A stretch of DNA of 64,000 nt from Durusdinium trenchii (GCA_963970005.1 CAXAMN010006557.1:586530-650529), one strand, 5' to 3'. Shown: positions 20,068-30,944, counted from the stretch's first letter. Notes: a model not told the origin generated them from the sequence alone. Numbers and translations are program-made.

Positions 20068-20407
20068 GCAGTGCGCGATACCACCTCGGTACCACTTCAT
20101 TACGGCTCGGGCCCTATTACAATGCGCGGTACCGCCTCGGTACCGCTCGGGCCCTCTGTTACAATGCGCGGTACCGCCTCGGTACCGCTCGGGCCCTCCA
20201 TTACAATGCGCGGTACCGCCTCGGTACCGCTCGAGCCCTCTATTACAATGTGCGGTACCGCCTCGGTACCGCTTGGGCCCTCCATTACAGCGGTACCGCC
20301 TCGGTACCGCTCGGGCCCTCTATTACAGGGCCCTCTATTACAATGCGCGGTACCGCCTCGGTACCGCTTCGGTACCGCTCGGGCCCTCTATTACAATGCG
20401 CGGTACC
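20068..20407 (+). repeat. Tandem repeat, unit about 42 bp, with paired GGTACC sites
   Basis: About eight imperfect units of TGCGCGGTACCGCCTCGGTA + CCGCTCGGGCCCTCTATTACAA. Each unit has two GGTACC palindromes and a GGGCCC. The unit length is a multiple of three and lacks stops in all three + frames, so three overlapping ORFs (YRLGTARAL-type repeats) appear; I treat these as artefacts. Confidence 0.85.
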
Positions 20408-20960
20408 GACACCCCGTTTGCGTTTTACAAAGTTTTAAATTGGATCGGAGTGAGGAACTTCCAAGACAACACAAAGACCAACGGAAAGCCACGAAACGCA
20501 ACCTTAACATTGTAGTCCCGGCGCTTCTTCAAACGGGGCGCTCCACACTTGCGCCAAGGCATTCCAAGTGTACTTCGCGCTCAACCATTCTTTTTGGTTG
20601 GTCGGTCGCTTGTCGTTTGTTGGTTTGGGTGAACGTGAAAAGGTTGGCTTTGTGTAAGTCTGTTGGATGTTGTTTGGTTCTTGGTTGTAGGTTTGGGTAG
20701 AGGACCTCGGTTGGAGAACAAGTTTTGTTTTCCTGAAAAAATATGCGCGTGTGTGGCCATTGGGCCGGAGATTGGTGTTCACCATGTATTGGCGCAGGTT
20801 TTGACACGGTAACTTTCCAATCGATAATTGCCCACTTCTTTGTGGCACTTGCCAAAAAAAAAGGCCCACGAGCCCTCGCTTCCACCACAAGCAGGTCAGA
20901 CTGGAGACCACTAGTATCCAAAAGCAAGTCGGCGTAGTGTCCTGCAAATTTGTTTTATTC
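20408..20960 (+). other. No recognised gene
   Basis: AT- and GT-rich. The minus-strand open frames of 130-147 codons overlap each other in different frames and contain no known motif. They are probably fortuitous. Confidence 0.4.
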
Positions 20961-21114
20961 GAGAAATAATTCTATTCTCCCACAGAGTGCCGTGCTCTCT
21001 CCCTGCAGTTTCCACTCCAGCTGGTCCTGCGCGGCCCTGCGTCAGGGACACCCGGCTTCCAGAGACCAGCTGACTGATCAGGAACAATGTGAAGCGGCCA
21101 AGCGGATCACGACG
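20961..21114 (+). repeat. Direct repeat R1, right copy (154 bp)
   Basis: Near-identical to 18,390-18,553, in the same orientation. See the left copy. Confidence 0.8.
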
Positions 21115-21690
21115 CGTGCGAAAATCTTGTCCATTGACGGCCCCAAAACCAAGCGCCAAAAATGCAGTGGATTCCAGGGTCGCCAAAGTGGGCCTCCCCA
21201 GTACTGCAAGTACACAAAAACCAAACTGTCACACACAGAAAACAGAAAACATATGTGCAAGACAGCTTCGAGCACTGTAATGCTTTCCAGCCAGGTTCAA
21301 AGCTCACATGCAATCAATCCTGCAAAACTAAAAAAAGCAGACGTTCGACACAGAACAGAAGGCTTCCAAGCCCTCAAGAAACAATCATCCTACACCTCCG
21401 AACCCAGTCGGAACGCAACGACTGCTCAAAAACACGCCCTTCCATTCCATCGGCGCAACAAGGTTCCAAATCCACATGCTGCAAGCGCAAAGCAACAAAA
21501 CTCTTCCGAACTCATGCGGATGGGCAGGAGCTTGGAGGGCGTGCAAATGTGCAAAGTAGGATGGATAGAGCGGTCATCAAAGGTCACTATCCCCAGACAT
21601 GCATGGCCCCCAAAAAAAGTTCACACCCAAATGTGGCTCGCGCGTGCTCCAGTGCTTCATCTCTTCCCAAGAATCTATAGTACTCCTATC
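21115..21690 (+). other. No recognised gene
   Basis: A-rich sequence with long but low-information open frames in two phases (Lys, Gln and Ser rich, e.g. NRKHMCKTASSTVMLSS). I see no known domain. Confidence 0.35.
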
Positions 21691-22010
21691 TTCTTCAAGC
21701 TTTCCGGTGGCTTTGAGTCGAAGCTTCTTAGACAAATCACCCACGAGTAATTGGATGTTCCTATCATCCCAACAACCAAGAAATCATCCACGTACAGCAG
21801 AACGATCAGGCGACCCTCTTCCTCAGTCTCTGCAACGCCTTTCTTGTACCTTCCGGCAAAAATCGTCTTCTTCGTCACACATGCTGTCAACCCTTCAAGT
21901 TCCAATGGCTGTGCCAAGTGACGCTGCCGTGACATCCCTGCTAACCTAAGTCCGTTCATGGTCTTCTGACGATCACAAACAAAAGCTCTCCATTCTTGTC
22001 CTCCATGCCA
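21690..22010 (-). pseudogene. Copia reverse transcriptase fragment (inverted)
   Basis: On the minus strand the frame reads QKTMNGLRLAGMSRQRHL, then GLTACVTKKTIFAGRYKKG and GRLIVLLYVDDFLVVGMIG. This matches the copia RT segment from K-A-x-x-G-L-R to the YVDD box (YVDD codons at about 21,783-21,794 on the complement). It is only about 100 residues long and faces away from the RNase H that starts just downstream on the other strand, so the element is internally inverted and dead. Confidence 0.65.
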
Positions 22011-22029
22011 ACAGGCAATGAAACAACTG

Positions 22030-22840
22030 CTGGAGAAGAAGATGGAACGATTGCCTTGCACATGAAAAAGGAGTACTACGAAAGTATGATGTCCTTGATC
22101 GAGATCGAGACGAGGACAATAAGCCGTTGTCGCCTGAAGCGGCATCAACGTTTCCCGCAGAATTAGGAAACCTAGGTTGGGTAGCTGAGTCGAGACCTGA
22201 TCTTTGTTGGTTGTGTTCAATGCTTGCTCGCGGACAAGCTCAACCACTTGCAGTTCATGAGACAGCGATGCGCGCGAATGTCCGTTACATCCGTTCTGTA
22301 TCCGATCGGAAGTTGAAGTTCAGAAGCTATGAGTACTCAGGTGTCCCGAGCATTAGGACAAATGTCAAAGCCAGTTGGGCAGCCGAAAAGTCAACGACGA
22401 AAAGGAAGAGTACTTCAGGAGCAGCTGTTTTCGTTTGTGATTGTTGCATCAAGGCCTACAGTAGATTACAGCAGAGTGTAGCCTGTAGTTCAGCCGAAGC
22501 AGAGTTGTACGCTTTGTTCGAAGGAGCGAAAGAGACTATAGGCATCTAACATGCTGTAGCACATGTTTTTGGTTGTCAAGTTGAAGATTTACCAGTACCG
22601 AACTTGCTCACGGATTCGATGGCAGCCCGAAATGTGATTGAGACGTCAGGGTTGTTGAGAAGGTTGAGACACATCGATATTCTTCTGTTTTTTGCAGGAC
22701 ATCGCTTTGGCCGTTCAATCGCCACGCGAAATCAGCTACTGCTGACATTGGGTTCGATACAACTCTCGAAGATGACTCATGTATATAATCCTGACCAAAC
22801 TTCTTGAGAGAAATATACTGAAACGGACATCCTCCGGCGC
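22030..22840 (+). pseudogene. Copia RNase H, truncated and interrupted
   Basis: The + strand frame reads YDVLDRDRDEDNKPLSPEAA, then GNLGWVAESRPDLCWLCSML, ASWAAEKSTTKRKSTSGAAV, QSVACSSAEAELYALFEGA, stop at 22,547-22,549, then NLLTDSMAARNVIETSG and LLRRLRHIDI. These are the copia RNase H landmarks (SSAEAELYAL, DSMAA, RHIDI). The premature stop and a later frame break before a NPDQTS remnant show loss of function. It continues the element whose RT is inverted at 21,690-22,010. Confidence 0.7.
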
Positions 22841-23119
22841 ACGGAATCGACGACCATAAGACAAAAAAGCTTACCCTTTTTTCCTGCGATTCAACATCGT
22901 CTCTCTTGTCTCTTCCATCGTATCCGCGCGGGTTCGGTCATCTGCCTCGGTCCCTAATCGTCAAGACTCCAACACCTTCCAAACGTTCTCCTTCAGCTTT
23001 CATCTCGGATTCCAGGGACTCCACAATCACAAGACTCTTACAAGAAACCTTCTCTAAGATCCAACACCACCTTCCGATCCAATCATAAGGAATAACCTCG
23101 AACAACTCCGATCTTCTCC

Positions 23120-23443
23120 ATGCGTTGCAACGTAACTGCTCTCGCCTTGGTCATCAGACCGGCGCAATTCTCTGTACCCCGAACGAATGTGATGGAAACG
23201 CGTTCAGTCGATTTGATGCAGAAGTGTCATTTGGAAAAGAAGACATGGAGAATAGACACTGATAGTATCCGTTTACTTGAAAGTCTCAAGGTTTGTGTCT
23301 GTGATGGTCACCATGACCATTTGCCTTCCAAAGATGTCAATTGGAAAGAGACGCAGCATTATCCCAAGAAGCTTTGCGAGCTAATACTTAAAGGGTTAAA
23401 AGCCGAATTAACCGCAGAAGAGTCCAGAATGGCACGTTTTTAG
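23120..23443 (+). pseudogene. Retroelement polyprotein fragment (Cys/His-containing)
   Basis: A 107-residue frame with KCHLEKKTWRIDTDSIRLL, CVCDGHHDHLPSKDVNW and YPKKLCELILKGL. A C-x-C-D-G-x-H-x-H segment followed by YP..LC..I is, from memory, common in dinoflagellate retroelement polyproteins, but I cannot place it in a named domain. It lies within the second copia remnant, downstream of RNase H, which is not its expected place; probably scrambled. Confidence 0.35.
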
Positions 23444-23479
23444 TGCAATGTTGATGTTTCGCTCATACCGTCCTGAGGT

Positions 23480-23788
23480 ATGATGATGGCCCTGGATGTG
23501 GGAACAATGCTTGCTGCGCTTAGCTTGGAAGCCGCGGCCGGAATGGTCTTTGCAGTGGGAGTCATTTGTGGCAGCCTGCTGACCTGCTGCTGTCTGAATC
23601 GGTGTCGTGAGCATGCTGATTTTCAGAGTCGTTTGAAGAAAGAACCTTCTGTCACAGTGAATGATATAGCATTGCCCAAGTCGTTGGGGCAGTGTGAGAA
23701 GGTCTATTTCCCAGTGAGTGGGAGCAAGGTTCATGTGAATCCAACTTGCTCAGGCATGGTCGCACCAATGTCGAAAGACTTTTGTTAG
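23480..23788 (+). CDS. Small ORF with a membrane segment and Cys motif, retroelement C-terminus?
   Basis: Starts ATG-ATG-ATG at 23,480. A hydrophobic helix (residues about 14-38, AAAGMVFAVGVICGSLLTCC) is followed by a basic stretch and then VYFPVSGSKVHVNPTCSGM. The frame stops at FC, and the next in-frame residues past the stop would supply a C-P-H. A VY..SGSK.H..P.C.G tail is typical of the C-terminus of many dinoflagellate retroelement proteins as I remember them. It may be the last ORF of the second copia remnant. Confidence 0.35.
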   Translation: MMMALDVGTMLAALSLEAAAGMVFAVGVICGSLLTCCCLNRCREHADFQSRLKKEPSVTVNDIALPKSLGQCEKVYFPVSGSKVHVNPTCSGMVAPMSKDFC

Positions 23789-23844
23789 AAATTTTGTCCT
23801 CACTGAAGAAGAACAAGAAGGCTTAATGTCAGCCAGTTGTTCCG

Positions 23845-24300
23845 AGCGAAAGTTCAAGAAGGGGTGAAGAGATCCATTTGGTGGATGGCCACCTCGCTCG
23901 TGCTTGTTGTTTTGTTGTTTTGTGATGTTTGGTTCGTGTTCGGACTTTAACAGTGTAGTTAGTTTCTTAAAGTTTTGAAAGAGTTCTTTAGCGTTGTCGA
24001 GTGTTTAGAAGCTTTCTGTAAAGAGTTGCTCGTGTGTAGTTTGCATATGTACAGTCTTTGAACGACTGTTTCTTTTTGGCTCAAGTGTGAGTGAGAGGGC
24101 GCGAGGGAGTGCACTGCGTTAGCTTGAATTGTTGTTTGCTTGGAGAGTTTCAAGAATGTGAGAACGAGTTTTGGAGTGTACCGGACTCATCGAGTGAGCG
24201 TGTTGTGAGCTTAAAGATCCAGGGGAAGTGTAGTTTACCGTAAGGTCTGCTACCCACGTTTTTTGTTGGACATTGGTTTCTGCAAACTGATGCGGTCAGT
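23845..24300 (+). other. Probable LTR or UTR of the second copia remnant
   Basis: Non-coding and T/G-rich. A purine-rich AAGAAGAACAAGAAGG lies upstream (about 23,806). At 24,054-24,085 it carries the same hairpin plus TTTGGCTCAAG arrangement as 12,424-12,454. LTR limits are not determinable by eye. Confidence 0.35.
24054..24085 (+). repeat. Hairpin-plus-leader-like segment (second copy)
   Basis: ACAGTC...CGACTGTT followed by TTTTTGGCTCAAG, matching the last 12 bases of the dinoflagellate spliced leader. Homologous to 12,424-12,454. Confidence 0.4.
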
Positions 24301-24399
24301 TGTCGGTCCTGGTGCTGGAGGTATTTGCGTGATTCACGCAGACGGCTAGGAGCTTTCTGTAGACGGTTTGTATCTTCTGGATGATGTTGAGCATTTCTA

Positions 24400-24535
24400 C
24401 CTGCACGTAAACGGTAGCAGCTGCCCTGTTTGTAAATGGCCGGTCAACTTGCAAGTAAACGGTCGGTACCTCCTTGTAAACGGCCAATGTTTGCACCTAA
24501 ACGGCTGGTGCTTTCGTGTCAACGGCCCGCCCACG
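24400..24535 (+). repeat. Degenerate minisatellite, about 21-bp period
   Basis: Repeated GTAAACGG-type words every 21-27 bases (for example GTAAACGGTCGG, GTAAACGGCCAA, CTAAACGGCTGG, GTCAACGGCCCG). In one frame it reads as seven-residue repeats x-L-x-V-N-G-x. Confidence 0.6.
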
Positions 24536-25260
24536 CAAACGCTTAGTGCCTGGTAGACACCTCATGGCAGTGACTCCACAGGACTGAGAAAACTTCCGTG
24601 TTGGCGCGATGCAAACAGCAACGCGCAAATTTCAATCATTCCATTTCTCCGGGGATCACGCGGTGTGAAAAAGAGGGCCGAAGCACTGGCCCATCCAAGA
24701 ACTTTGGCTGGAGATACTCTCGGAGCCTCAGACCCCAACCTAAACAGCTACCAGAGCATTTGACACCCAGGGCATAAGTCCTGGCGCGAACGGTCAGGTT
24801 TCCAAGTCGTGTGCAAAACCGCTTGTGGTTCGTATCGTGCAAGCACCGTTGCATTTCTCAAGCGGGCGCCGCAGGCTGCATGATGCATTCGGCATGGTTG
24901 TGTTGCTGCTAAAGGTGCAAACGGTTTGGCGGCAAAAGAAGGTCCGACTCAGTTTTCCAGACCGCGGGGGTCGTTGTTCAGCCCGGAGCGATAAAGCATC
25001 GTACCTCACCCATCGGCCCGAGAAGGCCTAGGCGCACTTGTTCCAGCAGCATTGCCTTGTCTTTGAAAGCCAGGATTCTTCGCTTCGACGAAGCTAGGCA
25101 CTGGGACTGCTCATAGTGCGTTGCCAACTTGCGGGCACAGCGATCAAAGTGAAGTCCAGGTTTCAGACACACATCTTGGTGCTGATGCCACAAGTTCTTC
25201 CCAACATCATCGGACTCAAGTACCTCCTTTCTGCAGGTAGCAAGTAAAATCTCCAGTCAC
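24536..25260 (+). other. No recognised gene
   Basis: Open frames of at most 72 codons, none with recognisable motifs. Confidence 0.4.
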
Positions 25261-25267
25261 GAGTCTG

Positions 25268-26358
25268 ATGAGCACAAGGTGCCCAAAATGCGCCGCTGGC
25301 GACATAGCAGTCAGTGTGGAAACCATCAAAGATCGAGGCACAAAACTGAAAAAGTGCAAGACATTTGCATTGTCCACATGCAAATTTTGCCACATGAGAT
25401 ACAACACGAAGAAACATGGAAAAAAATTTGAATTTTACTGCAAAAATTCGCATTTTCAAACCAAATAGAACGACCAAATATGCACATTAACATGGAATCA
25501 TGGTGTTCAGTGTTGTTTGTGAACCAAGTGTTCACCAAAACAACAAGACTTGGACCGCCGACCTCACTTCAACAAATGAAGCAGACCAGTTTTCATGCCG
25601 TGTTTTCTGTGTTTCACTGGTCACTACTGAAGGCTCCGTGGTCAATGGTGCGGCCAAAGGAGGCATCTATTTGTTCCCTCTGCACGGCGTCGCCCCACCG
25701 CTTGTGGGCAGCGGCACTTGTGGAATGCGCCAGCCACGACAACGTGGAAGCAAACAGCCGTTCTCCAACGAACCATTCGTTTCCAGCATGGTCACTGGAA
25801 AGTTTACTTGTTGCACCCCCAACCCCTGTTCTCACTTGCCATGAGCATAACGCATGAAACGTCACAAAACATTCGTCCCAGGCCACCGCGGGGAAACCAC
25901 ATTCTCGCACCATTGTCGGGACGAAAGCACCCAAGCAGCGACATGGAACACAAAATTGTTGTTTGATTTTTTCACGCGGGTGCGAAGTGAGAAACCCAGC
26001 CGGATGTCTCCTGCAAGAACGGAAAAACGGCACCCTGAGGCAGCACAAGTGGCACGTTTTTTGCACTGGTCTTAATGGCAAAACACAAGGAAAAACACAC
26101 GATGTGACACGTCTGCTCTACAACCAAGAAGGCGCAGCAGCGAGGCATCTCCAATGGGCATGTCGGAAGGTTGGCAAACCACTTCGCTGGGGCGCCGTTC
26201 GCCGTGAAGGCGTGCAGTACGACCAGCTGCCCAATTTTTGGAAAAATTGCTGTCAAAAATGTCAGCATTTTGTCGGCCCGCGGCAAAAATACGGGCAACG
26301 TACGGAGATATTCATAGCTTGTCAAGGCATGGGTTTCTTTTTCCAGTGGCTGGTTTGA
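25268..26358 (+). other. Degenerate possibly coding block, Cys/His-rich
   Basis: Several partly overlapping + frames are open: a 66-residue CPKC...CKFC frame at 25,268-25,468; 25,500-25,844; 25,963-26,358 with CEVRNPAGCLLQERKNG and HKWHVFC. The spaced CxxC pairs suggest a decayed zinc-binding protein, perhaps from a transposon, but no frame is intact and I cannot assign a family. Confidence 0.25.
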
Positions 26359-26489
26359 AGGCACCTCCAATGGCCCCACTGATTTGGTCAGGAGGCCTTG
26401 TTGGAAGCATGGGACAGGTGCAGAGCACATCCAAATGTCGATGGGTGAGGCTCTGCTGTTGCAGCTGGGGGTGAAAGAGGCAATGAACA

Positions 26490-27590
26490 ACGTGGAAGCA
26501 AATGAAACAAACCTGGCCTTGGGCCTAGGGCAGTATTTAAGTACTACAGCTTGTTGAATATGTTTGTGGAATGGAATGCTGTGATTAAATTCTCAGCCAG
26601 CAGCACATCTGAAATGAAAGGCAATTTTTGTATCTGGTATAATTTTGATGCTGCGAGCTTGGTCAGGGGAAGGTTGTGCAAACACCACCATGCTGGCGCC
26701 AAAATTTATACGGCAAGGCTTTCAAGTTGCTGGAGGCTGCCGCGATGCCCTTGATGAGCAATGTTGTGACATACCCCTTGGGATTTTCTCTGCAAAATCG
26801 ATGAGGGTACCTACACGACACAGTTTACATTGATCAACTGTGGCTTCCTTGCTCGAAAGGAAACCCCAAAGTATGTCAGCAAAGCCGATTTTATAGAGAT
26901 TTCATTAAGGGTTCACCGAGATTCCATCAACAATCTTCCGATCCCAAAAAGATCCAAAGTTCCACTCCTTCCGGGCTAGGCATTCCTGTGACTGTCGTAG
27001 AAACTGGGATCTGCTTCAAAAGAGCAGGTGTACATGGTGTGTTTTCAGAATTGTGCTTTCTTCGTTGGAGGAGGTGTGGCAGGTGTGCTTGCTGGTTGCT
27101 TGCTTTGCTTCTTAGTAGCACCTGATGTGGCAAGTTTTGGATCTTCACCCTGCGCTCCTTTTTGAAAAGGCTGGGCAGCTCTGCCTTCACGGCCCCAGGC
27201 TTTCGATCTGCTGGAAGCCGTGTCTGCTGTGTCATGGGCACGGGCTTTGGATGCACGGGCTTTGGAATGGCTGGGGTTCCCACCCCCAAACAATTTTTTA
27301 ACGATTGGTGTATACAAAGGTGGGCCAACATGGACAAACATTTTATATAGAATGGGGGCCTATAGAACCATAATTCATTAGATTGAAAAGATTTAATGTA
27401 CAACTCATGTACCCTGCATAGGGACGAGGCTTGAAATTACCTGATTCTCTATAAACAAAAATGTGTGACATACCAAAGCTAACATAGCCCCAACATATTT
27501 GACTAAAACTATTGCTTTTCGGTGGGATTTCCGCAGTGTTTCCCACTAAGATCCACTAAGCATGTTTTGGGTGGCCTCTCAAAAGGGTGT
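26490..27590 (+). other. AT-rich, no recognised gene
   Basis: The minus-strand frame around 27,045-27,341 is Lys/Ala/Pro-rich and disordered-looking. Nothing recognisable. ATGTTGTGACAT(A/T)CC occurs here at about 26,761 and again at about 28,638. Confidence 0.35.
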
Positions 27591-28560
27591 TTGAATGCAA
27601 TTCCACAGAGCAAAAGAGATCTCATTGGGAATTTGTTGGGGCGCGGCCCTCACAAGGGTACTACACTCCAATTCTACAGAATGTTAATTGATCGCGGGGG
27701 GCATCTGACAAGGGTTCCTGTGGAGTGCAATTCTATAGAACCCATTTTTTGGAGACTGCAACAAAAGCAGTACAGGCATAGTATAAGTTGTCCCAGGCAC
27801 TCCAATTTTATAATATTCTACAAAAATTTTTGTTTTTCAGTGAAGGTGTATATATTGCATACTTATACACCAGAGATCACTAGAGCAACCTCTATAAAAT
27901 TGAATACGGCATATTCTTTAAAAAACTGTTTTGGATTGTTCGAGATTGCTCGAGGTTCACAATGAATCATTTCTGACCGGGTTCTGGATGCTTCTGGTAT
28001 GTTTTGTTTGTTCCCTTGCATTCTCTTGCCATCTTTCTTCAGTGGTAGGGCTGTCATAAAGACGTAATTTCGGGAGTTGTGGTGTGCCATTTTAATATAA
28101 TGGTTAATTTATGGTAACAATTCCAACATGGCCACATGGCTTTTGTAGGGGTCGTGGGTCGCAATTCTATTGAGCGAGATTGAGCGAGTGACATTGGTTT
28201 CTCCCTTCCTATAAAGCGGGTGGGTTGGGGCACGCCTATAAACTCAGTGATGGTGACTGGGTTCAATCATCAGATTGAAATACTATAGAATTGGTGTAGC
28301 AAACAGTGTGGACATATATTAGTGGGGTATTGAATCTCAAGGCATTAGATTTTTGCAACCCAAAGCCTGCGATTCTATAAAGGACCAATATACTCATCTT
28401 GAAAAAACGCTTAAGTGAGTACCTTGAGGCATCTGATTCTATAGACCTTGTTTCCGGACGTGTTACACGTGTTCATTTGTTTTCAAACCCTGTGCGTAGC
28501 AATTCTATAGAGGGGCACATAGATTTCAATCACAGCAGCAACAAGTCTATAGAGGTAAAA
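27590..28560 (+). repeat. Cluster of AATTCTATAGA-type motifs
   Basis: Variants of GCAATTCTATAGA recur in both orientations: CCAATTCTACAGAA 27,669; GCAATTCTATAGAAC 27,728; CTCTATAAAATTG 27,890; GCAATTCTATTGA 28,161; ACTATAGAATTGG 28,282; GATTCTATAAAG 28,371; GATTCTATAGACC 28,435; GCAATTCTATAGAGG 28,500; AGTCTATAGAGG 28,544. Spacing is irregular (50-270 bp). No gene is supported in this AT-rich stretch. Confidence 0.6.
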
Positions 28561-30800
28561 AGGCAACCTCACAATCCTGATGTCATATGCAGCATTTTAG
28601 TCACTGACCCAACCCCCCAAAATTAAATTTCAAGGGGGATGTTGTGACATTCCGAGTTCACGCAATATGGCATTTGTTGATGCCCTTTTTGCCGAAGTTA
28701 CAACGGTGGAAGGTGTGTCTATGCAATCGGAGCCGATGAAGATGTCGAGCCTACTGGAAGCCATTGATCTATGAAACAATTTTAAGATGTGTTCTTTATA
28801 TGCCAGGGCCCCTCTGTAAGCTGTAGGTTGCGCAGGTCGGCACTGCCGCACTTCTCCGATTGGTGTGGGCTGAATGTACTTTTGCTTGGTGTTTTCCACG
28901 GGTTAGATGGGTTTGAGAGATCCTATTAAGAAACTATGCGTCACAGACTTGGTGCCCAGTTCAAAACGCAGCCGCAACCGACCCTGCAACTTCTCTTTGC
29001 ACTTGCGTGCCTAAATAATTTTGCAGTGATTGTCTTCAATGCAGTAGTTACAATATGTCATCGGCACCACAAAAATGGCGCCACTCACCCCAGGTGGCCC
29101 CAGTGTCATGCAGCCATGCATGCGTTTGCTGCTTCATTGGTTTTTCTCCCGAGTGATGATTCCGCTGCAGCGGAGCACCTGCCAATAGGCGAACTCTTTG
29201 CTCGAGGGGGTCCCTAAAGGCCATTGGGGGTGTGGACTTCAGCCCCACTCATGGACTTTTCGCACATCCGGTGGCCGCCGGCATACAAATGGCGCAAATC
29301 CGGGAGCCGCCGGTATAATAGAAAAATGGTTTTCCACCAGGAGTCGCTGCGGAAGAAGGCGCGGGGGGAAAAAGAAAACGAACGTCCTACAAGCCAGCTA
29401 GCTCCCTTTGTTGTGGTTGGGCCGAAAGTGGGCTGGAGAGTGGCGCGTGCAATTGCACCAATTGGATGGCAAGACCATCGATCTGTTTAATGTGGGGAAC
29501 CTGTGGCGGCACATGGCCGAATCTTAATGGCAGGCCTTTGAAATGCCAAAACCCGTGCAAGAAGGTGTGCATGAGATTCGCACTGAGCTAATGTACTGAA
29601 GCCTGGCATGGCGTCTCATTTGTTCTGGACGCGCTCAAGTTGACTTGCGGACGATCTAGGAAACTTCCTGCCCCAACAAGCGTTCCAAAACAGATTGACA
29701 TGCATATGCTTTTCTCGACTAGTTGTATTGTTAGTGTTTTTTCCACGCGCGCGTGGAAAGAAGTCTACGAGCCATCCACTGTGGCAGTGCGATGATGTGC
29801 GATGTGGGTTGGCAACAACCACCCCTATACCGATCAGGCGATCGCACATTTTGGCGCGTCCTTACAACCCCACTGGTCCACAGCTTGTCCAGACTACTGC
29901 CGCGCGAACTCATTCTTAGCCACCAGCGATTTGCTCTCAGAGTGCATCCCATATGGATGATTAGGCATTTTCTTGGACTTTTCCGCACGACAGGTGTTGG
30001 CAATTGGTATCCGATGTCCTTCATGCCTTTGCACGATCAGGAACGTTAGGGACCATGGTGGGCTGGCCTTGAATGGACAAAGACTTGCCATGCCCAAGGC
30101 TCAAGACATGTCATGGGAAAAGGATGGTACATGGTGGACATCGCAAGTGTGCAACGGATTCACTGCCAATGGCCATCCCAGCAAGCATGACCACAGGTAT
30201 GGCATGGACAACCAAAAGAAAAAATGTCTAAACAGATGCACTAGTTTTTCTCGACTTGGTTCATGTGCTACCGATGCGTGTCCCGCGCGGTCAGTGGAGT
30301 CAACCGGTTGCGTGGCTTCCCAACCTCAGTGCCTCAGCGAGCAAAGGGGCTTCGGAACGGGGCGTTGGGTCCCATGACCGTCTCCGCCGGCGAAGAACGA
30401 GTTTCTTGTGGCAGCGCGGAGGGGGAAACCCACTTCAGAACCCAAAACCCTGGGAGCGGGAACCGTCACGCGGCAGCAACCACTGATCCTCCAAGCGAAG
30501 GGCCGCGATCCCACACAGCGGAAGTGGCCGTTACACACCTGCCACATCCCGCCCACGCCGAGGCCTTGGGCCGGGGCATGTGGCTTTGGGGAAGGATCCG
30601 GAGAATGCCACCTTTTTGGGCCAAGAAGAACTCTTACAGGTGCGGGATGCCCAATGAGTTGGTGGTTTGCCGAGACTCAATGCCAGAAGCAGCGTTTGCG
30701 CTAGGAATGCGGGGCTTTCCCAAGCCATGCTGTTTCTTTCGAATCATTCTTCTTGGAATCCGTTCTGTGGTAATACCTTAGAAAATCGTCAAGACTGGAT
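28561..30800 (+). other. No confidently supported gene
   Basis: Several frames of 60-170 codons are open, but none shows a known domain. A perfect 20-bp palindrome, TTTCCACGCGCGCGTGGAAA, is at about 29,739-29,758. A short direct repeat, GCGCAAATCCGGGAGCCGCCGGTAT-like, lies at about 29,262-29,317. AG|G acceptor-like sites near 30,639 may mark an upstream exon of the Sfi1-like gene, with SWWFAETQCQKQRLR in one frame. Confidence 0.3.
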
Positions 30801-30866
30801 GGCTATACGTAACGTCTAATGCTGGAGGGCTGGTGGGCACCCTGCGATGGACGCTCCTGTGATGAG

Positions 30867-30944
30867 GCTGACATGGCCTTGCGCGTGCGAGCTCTCAGCC
30901 GTGGGCTGGCCAAGTGGCGTGGCTATGCGTCGCGGAGCCATCTG
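30867..30944 (+). CDS. Sfi1-like exon 1
   Basis: Reads ADMALRVRALSRGLAKWRGY then ASRSHL, followed directly by the donor GTGAGG. This is a Trp-centred repeat (GLAKWRGYASR). GAG|GCT is a possible acceptor; the exon could start further upstream, at the ATG at 30,819. Confidence 0.55.

Noticed and set aside
19931..20700. Three overlapping + ORFs of about 166-209 codons
   Set aside because: They are the three phases of the 42-bp tandem repeat, which lacks stops. No coding signal outside the repeat.
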